Shown here piece by piece: positions 1-8,167 of a stretch of 21,737 nucleotides of DNA. This stretch comes from a virus, in IMG/VR virus record IMGVR_UViG_3300044922_000090, positions 1-21,737 of that record; one strand, 5' to 3'. The stretch's first letter is position 1, and each line of letters begins with the position of its first letter. The position numbers were made by a program, and so were the translations under genes. The notes under the pieces are model-generated. The model was given only the letters and a program-made list of their open reading frames with translations, searched no databases and was not told where the DNA came from.

Positions 1-730
1 TCTCACCACCACCAAGCTGTCCGAGGTCGCCTTGGAATAGGTTTTCGCTGACCAGCTTATTAGCTAACAAGCGATACACGTCCCATCCGCAAAAGGCAAC
101 AAGGTCAGGCCTGCTCACGATCGCGACGGGGATGTTTTGGTAAACGTTCTCAAACGCTGAAACGATAGTCGCGTCGCTAAATGCAGCACCGGCCAAGGAT
201 GACACAATAGAGGCTGATGCCGTAGTCTTCTCCATCAGGTGCAAAAGGCCTACGGTCTTGTTCAAAGTCGCGTCACCGCTTATTGATGCAGACGAGCCTG
301 TCCATCCCGACGCGCCTGTCGCCGATGTCGACTGCCAAATAGCAGTCTCGATGTTAGCGGCGATCTTCTTAGCCTTCTGCGTTGCGAAAGCCTGCTCAAA
401 CGGCACACCTTCATAGTTGCTGCCTTGCGAAAGCTGGGTGGCAAGCCACTTGGTTTCCAGTTCGCGAGGACACAACTCCTCTTGTACCTTGACACGCGCA
501 ACGCTGATGACGCGCTGGCTGAACGTGGTTGTGCCGTTAGCGTTCCATGCGCACGCTGTGGCAGATTGAAACACGGCGTCGGTGTCCATAAGGTTCAACG
601 CCTCTTGATTTTTCACGCCCACGCGCTTCTGCATGAGCGACTGCGTTTTCGCGTCGAAAACGGCAGTGGTCAACAACGGGAGCTTATTCTGCTCAACGTA
701 GTCGGTTAGTCCTCCAATTGAAAATGACAT
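1..730 (-). CDS. Major capsid protein, N-terminal part (3' end outside window)
   Basis: The frame read on the minus strand from the ATG at 730 stays open to base 1, giving the first 243 residues without a stop. It begins MSFSIGGLTDYVEQNKLPLL and contains KNQEALNLMDTDAVFQ, TTFSQRVISVARVKVQEELC and PFEQAFATQKAKKIAANIE. This pattern is typical of major capsid proteins of Bacteroidota tailed phages (family recalled, not searched): an N-terminal YVEQN segment, an ALNLxDTDAVFQ segment, a FSQR/LCP strand region, then a helical segment leading to ETAIWQ. The start lies 3 bases after the stop of the scaffold-like gene and two genes after the XkdF-like protease, the usual protease-scaffold-capsid order. 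The product should form the icosahedral shell. The C-terminal part is missing only because the window ends. Confidence 0.85.
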   Translation of the reverse strand, partial: MSFSIGGLTDYVEQNKLPLLTTAVFDAKTQSLMQKRVGVKNQEALNLMDTDAVFQSATACAWNANGTTTFSQRVISVARVKVQEELCPRELETKWLATQLSQGSNYEGVPFEQAFATQKAKKIAANIETAIWQSTSATGASGWTGSSASISGDATLNKTVGLLHLMEKTTASASIVSSLAGAAFSDATIVSAFENVYQNIPVAIVSRPDLVAFCGWDVYRLLANKLVSENLFQGDLGQLGGGE

Positions 731-733
731 AGT

Positions 734-1354
734 TTATTTTTTAAGGGTTTTTAGGGTTTCATTCAATTCTGCAAGACGGCTGGCGCGGCTCATCTTCACG
801 GATTCAACGACGGCGTCACTTGCTCTTTTCTTCGGCGCAGCGGTAGGCATCTGCGCCAACGCTGATAACGCCGCGTCAATGGTGCTGAACCTCGCGGCGT
901 TAGCTTCAACCTCGCCGCCCATCTTCGCCATCATCTCCTCGACCTTGGCAGCCAAAGCAGCGATAGCCGCCTCCATAGCTTGCATCCTCTCCTCATGCGG
1001 ATCAGCAGGCATCTCTTCGCCTTCAGGTGTCACTTCAATCTCTACCTCTTGCGCCTCAACAACTTCAGGTGCCGGTGCAGGTGCAGCGTCGCCGATCTCG
1101 ACAATCTTGCCGCCCTCGGTCGTCACCACGCCAACTTCAGGGATGCTATGTGCGCCATCGGGAGCAGGCAGCAGTCCCTCTTCGGTCACGACGTAGACGA
1201 GCGTGCCAACGGCCAACTCGCCATCGACGCGGATCATCGTGCCATCCTCCAACTTGTAGTCGCTGAACGCCAACGGCGCAGCGGCTGGTGCCGGCGCAGC
1301 GGAGAAGCTACGCAGCACGCGGGTTAACTCTGAAATTCGATCTGATAGGTTCAT
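734..1354 (-). CDS. Scaffold-like capsid assembly protein
   Basis: The protein has 206 residues from the ATG at 1354 (MNLSDRISEL). I prefer this start to an upstream alternative at 1411, because that one lies inside the preceding protease gene and the GATATTTA box sits directly before 1354. The N-terminus is a short helix and an Ala/Pro linker. Next comes a beta-rich module at about 29-84 with Gly-Thr and Asp-Gly turns (KLEDGTMIRVDGELAVGTLV), then a second Pro/Ala/Glu linker, a coiled coil at about 125-150 (MQAMEAAIAALAAKVEEMM) and a basic helical tail ending KTLKK. Its size, acidic middle, coiled coil, basic C-terminus and place between protease and major capsid protein fit an internal scaffold, presumably cleaved by the neighbouring protease. 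That role is inferred from layout; no catalytic motif is present. Confidence 0.65.
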   Translation of the reverse strand: MNLSDRISELTRVLRSFSAAPAPAAAPLAFSDYKLEDGTMIRVDGELAVGTLVYVVTEEGLLPAPDGAHSIPEVGVVTTEGGKIVEIGDAAPAPAPEVVEAQEVEIEVTPEGEEMPADPHEERMQAMEAAIAALAAKVEEMMAKMGGEVEANAARFSTIDAALSALAQMPTAAPKKRASDAVVESVKMSRASRLAELNETLKTLKK

Positions 1355-1358
1355 ATAG

Positions 1359-1961
1359 TTAAATATCGTTTGGTTTGATAGTATGCAAAAAACTCTCAAA
1401 GGCTTGGGCAAACCCCGCCATCGCCACCTCTATCTCCGTATCCGTCGGCTGCATCCCGAAGTAGCCTTCAATGCTGAACCCGGTGAACTGGTCGCGATCC
1501 TCCCACACTTTGTCGTTCTCAACTTTGAACGATCCGAACCAACTGCCATCCTTCGCATCCTCGTAGCCGTTCGGTGGGTTGATGCCGCGCTCCCTGTCGA
1601 TCAGGTAGCTCTCAAACATATAGACACCATCGATGGCGGTGCTGTGTTCAGCGTTCACGTTGTGCTGGTTGCCCTGCTTAAAATATTTCTGCACCATCTT
1701 GCGGATCGTCTCCTTCTGGAAGATCACGAAGTACTCGCCCCTTGTTTTGTCGCGGCGTATGATCGGCGTATCTGCCAGCATCAACGGCCCTGTTAGTACG
1801 CGCTTTTCGCCTGTTTCGGTGAATCGCATCTTCTCCTTGCTGAACGCCTGAAATGGCCGCTCAATCGCAGGGGATTCAACGAGTGCGACGTAGCTGACGC
1901 CTTCGTCAACTTCATCAATGGTCATCAGGTAAACTGGTAGTTCCATAGCGTTAAATATCAT
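1359..1961 (-). CDS. XkdF-like prohead protease
   Basis: Two starts are possible: the ATG at 1961, which overlaps the tape measure stop by one base (TGATG) and gives 200 residues, or the ATG at 1946 (MELPVYLMTIDEVDEGVSYV), which gives 195 residues and fits the family's N-terminus better. The segment VSYVALVESPAIE, a His in NVNAEHSTAIDGVYMFES (His101 from the second start) and a Ser in DQFTGFSIEGYF (Ser158) match the XkdF-like serine protease family associated with phage prohead maturation. His and Ser are the expected catalytic pair. The gene lies directly before the scaffold-like and major capsid genes, as expected for an enzyme that trims scaffold and capsid during assembly. Its stop TAA is part of the GATATTTAAC box before the next gene. 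Confidence 0.8.
   Translation of the reverse strand: MIFNAMELPVYLMTIDEVDEGVSYVALVESPAIERPFQAFSKEKMRFTETGEKRVLTGPLMLADTPIIRRDKTRGEYFVIFQKETIRKMVQKYFKQGNQHNVNAEHSTAIDGVYMFESYLIDRERGINPPNGYEDAKDGSWFGSFKVENDKVWEDRDQFTGFSIEGYFGMQPTDTEIEVAMAGFAQAFESFLHTIKPNDI
1360..1367 (-). promoter_or_regulatory. GATATTTA start box, scaffold-like gene
   Basis: The minus strand reads GATATTTA, followed by 5 bases and the ATG at 1354. The box also contains part of the stop codon of the protease gene. It is one of four such boxes with identical spacing. Confidence 0.5.
1952..1959 (-). promoter_or_regulatory. GATATTTA start box, protease gene
   Basis: The minus strand reads GATATTTA, followed by 5 bases and the ATG at 1946. 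This favours 1946 over 1961 as the start of the XkdF-like protease. Confidence 0.5.
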
Positions 1962-4114
1962 CAGTTACCTAACTGTGCAAATTCGCTGATCCTACGCAAA
2001 CGCCCTGACACTGTGCGCACGTCGGATTCGACGACATACGCGCGCATACCTTGACCTTGCCCTGCGCCTGCACCTTCATTCGGGTTGGTTAGCTGGCTAT
2101 TCGGGTTCATCACTCCGCCTCCCGATGCGAAGCCTCCTGTCGTTGGAGGTGCTGATCCGCCGCCGCCTGTGCCAGCTGTGCCGCCTCCGCCGCCTCCTCC
2201 GCCGCCGCCAGTGATGCTCCTGACCTGCCCGATGCTCGTCGCTGCAATAGCTGCGATGCGTAGGCCAGCGTTAATCTTCGCCATCGTGCTTAGACTTAAT
2301 GCCTGCGTCACGCCAGCAGCACCAGCTGTCAAAGCGTTGGCAGGGTTAAGCGCTGCGTTGGCGTTGATGCCTGCCAGTTCCTTCTGCAAGTTTATAACAA
2401 CTTGCGCTATTGCCATGCCTTTCTCCAACGCCAGCGCCGCCAACATCACTGCCTTGCTCTTGCCTCCCAGTGATCGCATAATCTCAACGATGCTACCCGA
2501 TGCGGTGTTGTAGAACTGAACACGCGCCTCATTGTACGCCTTATCCCGCTGCAAGTCCTCTTGGCGTAGCTTTTCGCGCTCTGCGTATAGCTCATCTTCA
2601 ATTTGTATCTGATAGTCCAGCTGCGCCCTCTGCGCATCTAACTCCGCCTGATCCGCTGCATCTTGCTGCTCTTGAATCTTGGCCGTGCGTTCAGCGCGCA
2701 GTTGCGCTAACAATAGGTTGGTCGCCTCCTCGTTGCCCTGAACCTTGGCGAGGCGCTCTTCATAGCTGGCGTCAATCTGCTCCAACTCGCGCTCGTTGGC
2801 AGATAGGCTATTCTCCAGCAACACCTGCCTGCTGTCGGCAATGATGCCGTCAATTTCCTTCTGCTTTGCGGCGGCAGCTTCCCGCTCCTGCTCCTGTTTC
2901 CGCCTGCGCTCTTCAACGGCTTTCTCGCGCTCTTGCTGCCTCTTATCCGCCTCTTTTGCGGCAGCGTCCTGCTTTTCTAACTCTGTCTTTTTAATATAGC
3001 TTTCATACTGCGCTCGCAAGACGTTATGCTGATGCCGCGCCTCCGCCATCTCTTCCTCATCCTTCGCATTTTGCAGTCGCTTCCTGCTGATGTCGAACTC
3101 CATCGCGAAGACCTCCGCCTCGGTAGCGCCGCGCTCCTTGGCGATTTCTGCGGCACGCTCCATCGACTGAATCTGACCGTCAAGGTTCTCCTTCACCTTA
3201 ATGCCCAGAAATCCCTTGACCGCTGCCGTCAGTTTGTCGAAGTTGGCGATCAGCAAGCCAATGGCTACCACCGCCGCGCCGATGCCTGTCGCTATGAGCG
3301 CCAAGCGGAACGCCTTCATTGCCCCTGTGCTGGTGCCAACTGCCAGCGCATAGGCACGCTGCGCCGCCGCGTTCAGGTTGACCATCAGCGCAGAATCTTT
3401 ATTCAGCGCGTTGGCGACAGCCGTTGCACCATTGACCAACGCCAGCGCCGCCTGCACCTTCATCATTGCCTTCTGCACGTCCTCACTCTCCTCGCCGAAC
3501 AGCGCGGCTGCACCTTGCGCAACGGCGAAGCCGCCTGCGATGCCTTGAATTGCAGAGGTGAACGTGTCCAGCGTCCTTGTGTCCGACGCTAGCGCCTTGA
3601 CCTGTGCGCTTGTGTCACCGATAGCGTCCTTCAGCGATCCTGCCTCGGCAGCCATCCGCCGGAACTGGTCGGTGTTCTTCTGGCCCGCCGCTTCGAGGTC
3701 AAGCATCTGCTTTTGCAAGTCGCGGAGGCGCGCCTTTGCGGACTGCGTCGCTTTCTGGGTGTTGTCTTCAGCCTTAATATTGACGTTGACATCTTCATCT
3801 AATTCTGCTATCGCATCTTGCGCAACAGCGACGCCGCCGGCAACGTCTTGAAGTGATGATGTGAACTTGTCCAATGTCTGCGTACCAGACGACAGCGCCT
3901 TCACCTGCGCGCTCGTGTCGCCAATAGCGCTTCTTAAAGATTCTGCCTCGTTAGACATACGCCGAAACTGATCCGTATTCTTCTGCCCAGCCGCTTCCAG
4001 ATCAAGCATTTGCTGTTGCAATTCACGGAGGCGTGCCTTCGCCGATTGCGTCGCCTTCTGGGTGTCGTCTTCGGCTCTGACCTTGACGGTGATCTCTTTG
4101 TCTACTTCTGCCAT
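1961..4114 (-). CDS. Tail tape measure protein
   Basis: The protein has 717 residues. The first 200 or so contain two similar helical units (about residues 8-101 and 109-202) that share long identical blocks such as MLDLEAAGQKNTDQFRRM. A hydrophobic segment follows at about 271-292 (ALIATGIGAAVVAIGLLIAN), then a long charged coiled coil at about 340-530 rich in Glu, Arg, Lys and Gln, a second Ala-rich hydrophobic region at about 550-630, a glycine run at 636-645, and a C-terminal domain ending RRISEFAQLGN. Long coiled coil plus hydrophobic helices is the hallmark of tape measure proteins, which set tail length. The length is modest for the family. The start overlaps the stop of the upstream hub gene by one base (TAATG). 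The gene lies after the tail tip genes and before the protease, an unusual order. Confidence 0.82.
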   Translation of the reverse strand: MAEVDKEITVKVRAEDDTQKATQSAKARLRELQQQMLDLEAAGQKNTDQFRRMSNEAESLRSAIGDTSAQVKALSSGTQTLDKFTSSLQDVAGGVAVAQDAIAELDEDVNVNIKAEDNTQKATQSAKARLRDLQKQMLDLEAAGQKNTDQFRRMAAEAGSLKDAIGDTSAQVKALASDTRTLDTFTSAIQGIAGGFAVAQGAAALFGEESEDVQKAMMKVQAALALVNGATAVANALNKDSALMVNLNAAAQRAYALAVGTSTGAMKAFRLALIATGIGAAVVAIGLLIANFDKLTAAVKGFLGIKVKENLDGQIQSMERAAEIAKERGATEAEVFAMEFDISRKRLQNAKDEEEMAEARHQHNVLRAQYESYIKKTELEKQDAAAKEADKRQQEREKAVEERRRKQEQEREAAAAKQKEIDGIIADSRQVLLENSLSANERELEQIDASYEERLAKVQGNEEATNLLLAQLRAERTAKIQEQQDAADQAELDAQRAQLDYQIQIEDELYAEREKLRQEDLQRDKAYNEARVQFYNTASGSIVEIMRSLGGKSKAVMLAALALEKGMAIAQVVINLQKELAGINANAALNPANALTAGAAGVTQALSLSTMAKINAGLRIAAIAATSIGQVRSITGGGGGGGGGGTAGTGGGGSAPPTTGGFASGGGVMNPNSQLTNPNEGAGAGQGQGMRAYVVESDVRTVSGRLRRISEFAQLGN
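3509..3790 (-). repeat. Tape measure internal duplication, copy 2
   Basis: This copy encodes about residues 109-202 of the tape measure protein and is directly repeated relative to copy 1. The short joining stretch between the copies reads AELDEDV. Copy 2 leads straight into the rest of the protein (AALFGEESEDVQKAM), so it is probably the ancestral position and copy 1 the added one. That polarity is an inference. Confidence 0.88.
3812..4093 (-). repeat. Tape measure internal duplication, copy 1
   Basis: This copy encodes about residues 8-101 of the tape measure protein. It is offset from copy 2 by 101 residues (303 bases). Both copies contain TQKATQSAKARLR, MLDLEAAGQKNTDQFRRM and AIGDTSAQVKAL. 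Many synonymous positions differ between the copies, so the duplication is not recent, or it was gathered from diverged sources. Confidence 0.9.
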
Positions 4115-6375
4115 TACTTGCCTTTTATTGGGTTGACGATTTGTGGGTAATACTCACCTTGCACCTCCGCGTTGAGGTTGTAGTTGCCGACAGGGTTGAC
4201 CGACTGCGCGCTGAGCTCTGCGAGGTTTAAGATGCGGCGCAGCGTCACCCGGCACATGACGTTCTGCCCGATCCTGTAATCTTTTATCTCAAGCAACCGC
4301 CACTTGATGCCGTGCCAGTAGATCGGGATGCGGAAGTCAAGCGTCGCGATGTCGGTGACCGTCAGCAGGAATGTTGCCTCAACCTGCATCGCCTCCTTGC
4401 TTGCGATTTCTTCAATGTAGTTGCGCCAGTAGGTGTTGAATAGGTTATTGTTCGTATACGGCGTAAATCCTGCCTGACCATCCGGTAAGGCGAAGTAAAG
4501 CTGCCGCGGCATACCAAACGCCAAGTCCTGACTTGGGTTGTATGGGTTGTCAACGTGGCCGATATAGGGCAACGTGTCACCACTCACCCAGCTGCTTACC
4601 GTGGTCTTGAAGCCATCAATCCAAAGCCACGTTTCAACGCTGCCACTTGGCGACGGCTGCATCTTGACGTAGTTGTACTGCGCCAGCCTGTACCCTGTCT
4701 TCATCGTACGTATGCTGCCATCCGCTTCCACATCCCACGTCCTGCCCATGACGATGTTCGTGCGATACTGCGCAGGGATGACTGTCGCCGCCTTTGTTTC
4801 GATGACCTGCTCGCCACGTCCGTAGAAGTTGTCGGTGTCGTATTGCCTCGATCCATAGCCTGTCTGCCACGTGTTTCGGTACTGCTTGGATAGCGCCTCG
4901 CCACCATCGCGGTAGGCAAAGGTGAAGCGCTTGCGGAGTTCAGGATCGCCGCATATCATCGTCATCTCCGCGTTCTCGTCGGACTTCTGCGACCAATCAA
5001 CGACGCCGCTGGAGTAGAAGGTAGTCCACGGCTCAATGTAGATGAGTGACGGATCTTGCGGCGACTGGTAGAAATAGAGGTTAAACATCTTCTGCAAGTC
5101 GGCGAGAAGGTCAATCTGCAAGGTATCGGCAGGCAGCGCCGTGCGCATGTCCATTGATTGGCCGACAACGGAGAAGCGCTCCAGTAGGTTGATCTGCAAC
5201 GTACCTGCGTCCATCGTTGAGCCTCCTGTGTCGCAGTAAATCGTTATCTTCATCGTGCCAGCCGCCGGGAAGATGAGAGTCGCGTCAAGGGATAGAAGCC
5301 GCTCCGTAGTGCCAATCGTTTCGGTGACCTGAATGTTGTTGCCATACTGATCCTTCAGCACGTTGCCTGCATTGTCCTTTGCTGATATGATAAACGTAGT
5401 CGGATCAGCGCCGCCAGTGAAAATGCCTTCAAAGCGCAGTCGATATATGCCTATATATTGGCTGCTGCTGGTGTAAAGGCCAGTCGTAGTGTTGACCTTG
5501 CCGTCGCCACCGTTGAAGAATGGATCGCCAGTTTCGTCAAAGATTATCGTCTTTTCTTCGGCCCCATCCCACGTCACTAACTCGCTGCCAACATAGCACT
5601 TATCCGAGGCGCTGACATACGCGAATGCGTCGCCCGCGTAAGGGATGACCATACGCTCAAACTCCGCAGTGTTAAAGAAAGCCGACTGATAGCGATAGCC
5701 GTGCTGCGCGAAAATCAAGTCGACCATCTTCTTAACCCAAATGTTTGGACGCATCAACTCAATCGGGATCAGCCTATCGAAGATTGGCGTGATTGAACTG
5801 AACAGCGGCGCAAGCGGCCCTAATGGGTTGCTGACGTCGTAGCAGTGGAAGTGGCCAGCGGCGTCAATAATGCCGTAAACATATCCGCTCGCATCGCTGT
5901 AACTGTCATCCCAAGTGCCTGTGACCAGCGACACGCTGAAGGTGTGGTTCATGCCTGTCACTCCCACCGTGTCGACAAGCTTGACGTCAGCCATGTTGCT
6001 AAATAGCGCCACCTCCTCGCCGTAGATGGCGACCTCATAGGTCGCTTGGTTCTTCATGACCGTCATCGACAATAGCTGCATAGTGCCAGCGAATACCTGA
6101 ACGCCGTCACTCCACACCGCGCACTTGACCTGCTTGTTTGGTGTGAAGCCGCCAACGAAACTCTGCACGTTGTAGGCGTGGCGAAACGCGGCGTCGTTGC
6201 CCTTCGTAGATGGCAACGCAATCGTCTTGCTGAACGCACCCTTGCGCTTGGTGACGTCAGCCAAGTCCTGAACGCTGAAGGTGACCGCAATATCGGTGTC
6301 GCCAGAAACGTCAAGGTCAAAGCCTGTCGATGGCGCATCCGCGTCCGGGTAGCAGACGAACTTCACGTTACTCAT
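4114..6375 (-). CDS. Tail hub or tip structural protein
   Basis: The protein has 753 residues. The N-terminal region contains SVQDLADVTKRKGAFSKTIA followed by LPSTKGNDAAFRHAYNVQSF. This is characteristic of a large tail-associated protein common in Bacteroidota phages, usually placed next to the tape measure gene; I recall the pattern, no search was possible. The middle is beta-rich, with segments such as LQIDLLADLQKMFNLYFYQS at about residues 420-450. The C-terminal part (EIASKEAMQVEATFLLTVTD, then IYWHGIKWRLLEIKDY) resembles a baseplate or hub fold that receives the tail tube end. Its start overlaps the stop of the upstream tail gene by four bases (ATGA), and its stop overlaps the tape measure start, so the three genes are probably translationally coupled. 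An adsorption role is possible, but no receptor-binding domain is visible. Confidence 0.65.
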   Translation of the reverse strand: MSNVKFVCYPDADAPSTGFDLDVSGDTDIAVTFSVQDLADVTKRKGAFSKTIALPSTKGNDAAFRHAYNVQSFVGGFTPNKQVKCAVWSDGVQVFAGTMQLLSMTVMKNQATYEVAIYGEEVALFSNMADVKLVDTVGVTGMNHTFSVSLVTGTWDDSYSDASGYVYGIIDAAGHFHCYDVSNPLGPLAPLFSSITPIFDRLIPIELMRPNIWVKKMVDLIFAQHGYRYQSAFFNTAEFERMVIPYAGDAFAYVSASDKCYVGSELVTWDGAEEKTIIFDETGDPFFNGGDGKVNTTTGLYTSSSQYIGIYRLRFEGIFTGGADPTTFIISAKDNAGNVLKDQYGNNIQVTETIGTTERLLSLDATLIFPAAGTMKITIYCDTGGSTMDAGTLQINLLERFSVVGQSMDMRTALPADTLQIDLLADLQKMFNLYFYQSPQDPSLIYIEPWTTFYSSGVVDWSQKSDENAEMTMICGDPELRKRFTFAYRDGGEALSKQYRNTWQTGYGSRQYDTDNFYGRGEQVIETKAATVIPAQYRTNIVMGRTWDVEADGSIRTMKTGYRLAQYNYVKMQPSPSGSVETWLWIDGFKTTVSSWVSGDTLPYIGHVDNPYNPSQDLAFGMPRQLYFALPDGQAGFTPYTNNNLFNTYWRNYIEEIASKEAMQVEATFLLTVTDIATLDFRIPIYWHGIKWRLLEIKDYRIGQNVMCRVTLRRILNLAELSAQSVNPVGNYNLNAEVQGEYYPQIVNPIKGK

Positions 6376-7556
6376 AGCGCGGTGTTTTCATAGCCCACCT
6401 GAACGTCAACGCTGATCTGCTGCAACTTATCAACGACACGCTTGCGGACGTTGTAGGTGTCCGTCTTGACTACCACTGGAACGAGCTGCGTGCCAATCTG
6501 AATCCAGCACTCCGGTGAGTAGATCATCTCTTGAAGCCAGCTGAACTCCGCATCGGTGAGCCAGTCGCTGTTCAGCGTGTAGGTGTCGCGGTAGGTCACC
6601 GACCACTGCTTATCATAGACGTCATCGCCGTAGACGCTGGCGTTGTAGCCGTAGGTCTTGCGGTCAACATCGACGCGCTGCCTGTTCATCCGGGTAAAGG
6701 TGTAGCCGTCAATGCCGCCGTACATGTTGCGGAAAAAGACACGCAGGTCGTTGTATCGCTGGCAGTTGTCGATGACGTAAGTGTATGCAGCGGTTCGGCT
6801 GAACACGCTTGTATTCGTGCCTGCCGCGTTGAAAGTGACCAAGACTGCAATCTTGCCTCCATTCGCTGGGAAGTTGACACTCCCTGCGTTGCCGTCGGAA
6901 CACTGCGACGAGGTTAAGTTATAGACGCCATAAGGACCAGCGTTTATGATGTTGCTGATCGTCGACGTGCTGCCAGTCACCAGAAAGGCTGCACGCGGCG
7001 TGCCATCGTCGTAGGTGACGCGCAATGCAATCCCCGACACATTGGAAAGCACGCCGATGAAGTCGCTATCACCCGATCCAAGCGTTGAAGTCACTGGCCT
7101 GTTGCTGAACGTCTTAATCGCTGGCGTGTCACCCGACACCGTCGCCGCTATGTACGCACTCGGCGAGTAGGCCGCGTAGTCCTGCTGGCGAAACGCCGCC
7201 TGCCACGCGATAAGCGACGCTGATGCTGTGCCGCCTGTCGCCACCGTCGGAGGCGAGCCGAACTCCTCGCGGAAGGTCAGGTTGGCGTTGACTGCATAGC
7301 CCCCATCCTGCCAGCCGCTGATCAGCTGTGGTATTTTCGGTGCTATCAGCGTCTCCACGACCTTTGACACTCCGAAAAAGCCGTTGTTCGTCGTCGGCAG
7401 CTTGTCGCACTTCAAGCGCGCGGACGAAAGCGACCCCGACACGTCGCAGACATAGCGGAAGTTAGCGGAGGCGGTGTTGTTGCTCGACACGACCACGACG
7501 TCGCTGTTGCCGACTGGAAGCAGCGATGGCAGCGCGGATATTATAGTTATGCTCAT
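6372..7556 (-). CDS. Distal tail or baseplate protein
   Basis: The protein has 394 residues beginning MSITIISALPSLLPVGNSDV. It is rich in Ser, Thr, Asn and Gly and in predicted beta strands, has no signal peptide, and has no enzyme motif. The segments VVVVSSNNTASANFRYVCDV near the N-terminus and EFSWLQEMIYSPECWIQIG near the C-terminus resemble a tail protein family seen next to the large hub protein in Bacteroidota phages (recalled, not searched). The C-terminal stretch on cross-reading 'PVVVKTDTYNVRKRVVDKLQ' is a strand-rich end like those of distal tail proteins. The gene overlaps its neighbours by four bases on both sides, so it belongs to the tail operon. Its exact place in the tail tip is inferred. 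Confidence 0.6.
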   Translation of the reverse strand: MSITIISALPSLLPVGNSDVVVVSSNNTASANFRYVCDVSGSLSSARLKCDKLPTTNNGFFGVSKVVETLIAPKIPQLISGWQDGGYAVNANLTFREEFGSPPTVATGGTASASLIAWQAAFRQQDYAAYSPSAYIAATVSGDTPAIKTFSNRPVTSTLGSGDSDFIGVLSNVSGIALRVTYDDGTPRAAFLVTGSTSTISNIINAGPYGVYNLTSSQCSDGNAGSVNFPANGGKIAVLVTFNAAGTNTSVFSRTAAYTYVIDNCQRYNDLRVFFRNMYGGIDGYTFTRMNRQRVDVDRKTYGYNASVYGDDVYDKQWSVTYRDTYTLNSDWLTDAEFSWLQEMIYSPECWIQIGTQLVPVVVKTDTYNVRKRVVDKLQQISVDVQVGYENTAL

Positions 7557-8134
7557 ACGTTCATTGAAATTGATATTTCCTTGCCTACGACCTCGGCGAT
7601 GCTTTTGACCAACTCATCCATCTTCGCATCCGTAAGTACCGAATTGAGGAATGGCCGCCCCTTAATGCCGTCACGTTTTATTTTTGATGCAATAGAATAT
7701 GCGGCTTGTTCCATTGATGTTTCCGGGTCCGTATCGTCAAATTCTATCGTAACCGCCCGGTCAACAATCCATTTTTCTATTGCTTCAACGTGTTTTTTCG
7801 ACGGACGAATTCGCCGGAAGGTGAAAGGCGCACCCCTGTCTACGCTCACACCATTGACGCCGTACTCGACGAACTTCCAATACGACGCCATTTCCATCGC
7901 GACCTGTGCGACCTTCTGCTCTACCGGCAACTCCGCGAAGCCTACCGACTGACGCAGGTTAAGCGTAGCCTTGGCGTCAACGCGGTCGATGCCTTCAATG
8001 GTCAGCTTAATAACATCCTGCATCCACCGAATTAGCGCTGCGTTCACGTCAGGAGATCGCGACAGGCTGAACTCCTTGGTTACGTCAGTGCCAACGCCCA
8101 GTACGTCGCCCTCTAATTTTGCGGAAAATTTCAT
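7553..8134 (-). CDS. HK97 gp10-like tail completion protein
   Basis: The protein has 193 residues. The features that suggest the gp10-like family are LNLRQSVGF near residue 58, the YWKFVEYGVNGVSVDRGAPF segment at about 85-104, the PSKKHVEAIEKWI helix at about 111-123, and RDGIKGRPFLNSVL near 154-167. The GRPFL motif before a C-terminal helix is the usual ending. Members of this family act at the head-tail or tail terminator joint. The ATG at 8134 is preceded by the GATATTTA box with a 5-base gap. The gene follows the tail assembly chaperone after 33 bases and overlaps the next tail gene by four. The nearest alternative is a generic neck protein of the same fold. Confidence 0.7.
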   Translation of the reverse strand: MKFSAKLEGDVLGVGTDVTKEFSLSRSPDVNAALIRWMQDVIKLTIEGIDRVDAKATLNLRQSVGFAELPVEQKVAQVAMEMASYWKFVEYGVNGVSVDRGAPFTFRRIRPSKKHVEAIEKWIVDRAVTIEFDDTDPETSMEQAAYSIASKIKRDGIKGRPFLNSVLTDAKMDELVKSIAEVVGKEISISMNV

Positions 8135-8139
8135 GCAAG

Positions 8140-8147
8140 TAAATATC
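8140..8147 (-). promoter_or_regulatory. GATATTTA start box, gp10-like gene
   Basis: The minus strand reads GATATTTA, followed by 5 bases and the ATG at 8134. It lies in the gap after the chaperone gene and outside any other frame that I trust, so it is not explained by coding. Confidence 0.5.
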
Positions 8148-8167
8148 GCAACGCGAAAATCTATGCA

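Noticed and set aside
1383-1796. 137-residue open frame on the plus strand
   Set aside because: It is the antisense shadow of the XkdF-like protease and has no recognisable motif.
2085-2513. Proline-rich 142-residue open frame on the plus strand
   Set aside because: It is antisense to the Gly/Ala-rich end of the tape measure gene; its proline run is the reverse of the glycine run, and it has no independent support.
3026-3592. 188-residue open frame on the plus strand
   Set aside because: It lies entirely opposite the tape measure gene, with composition expected from the reverse of coiled-coil coding, and no gene in the window otherwise runs this way.
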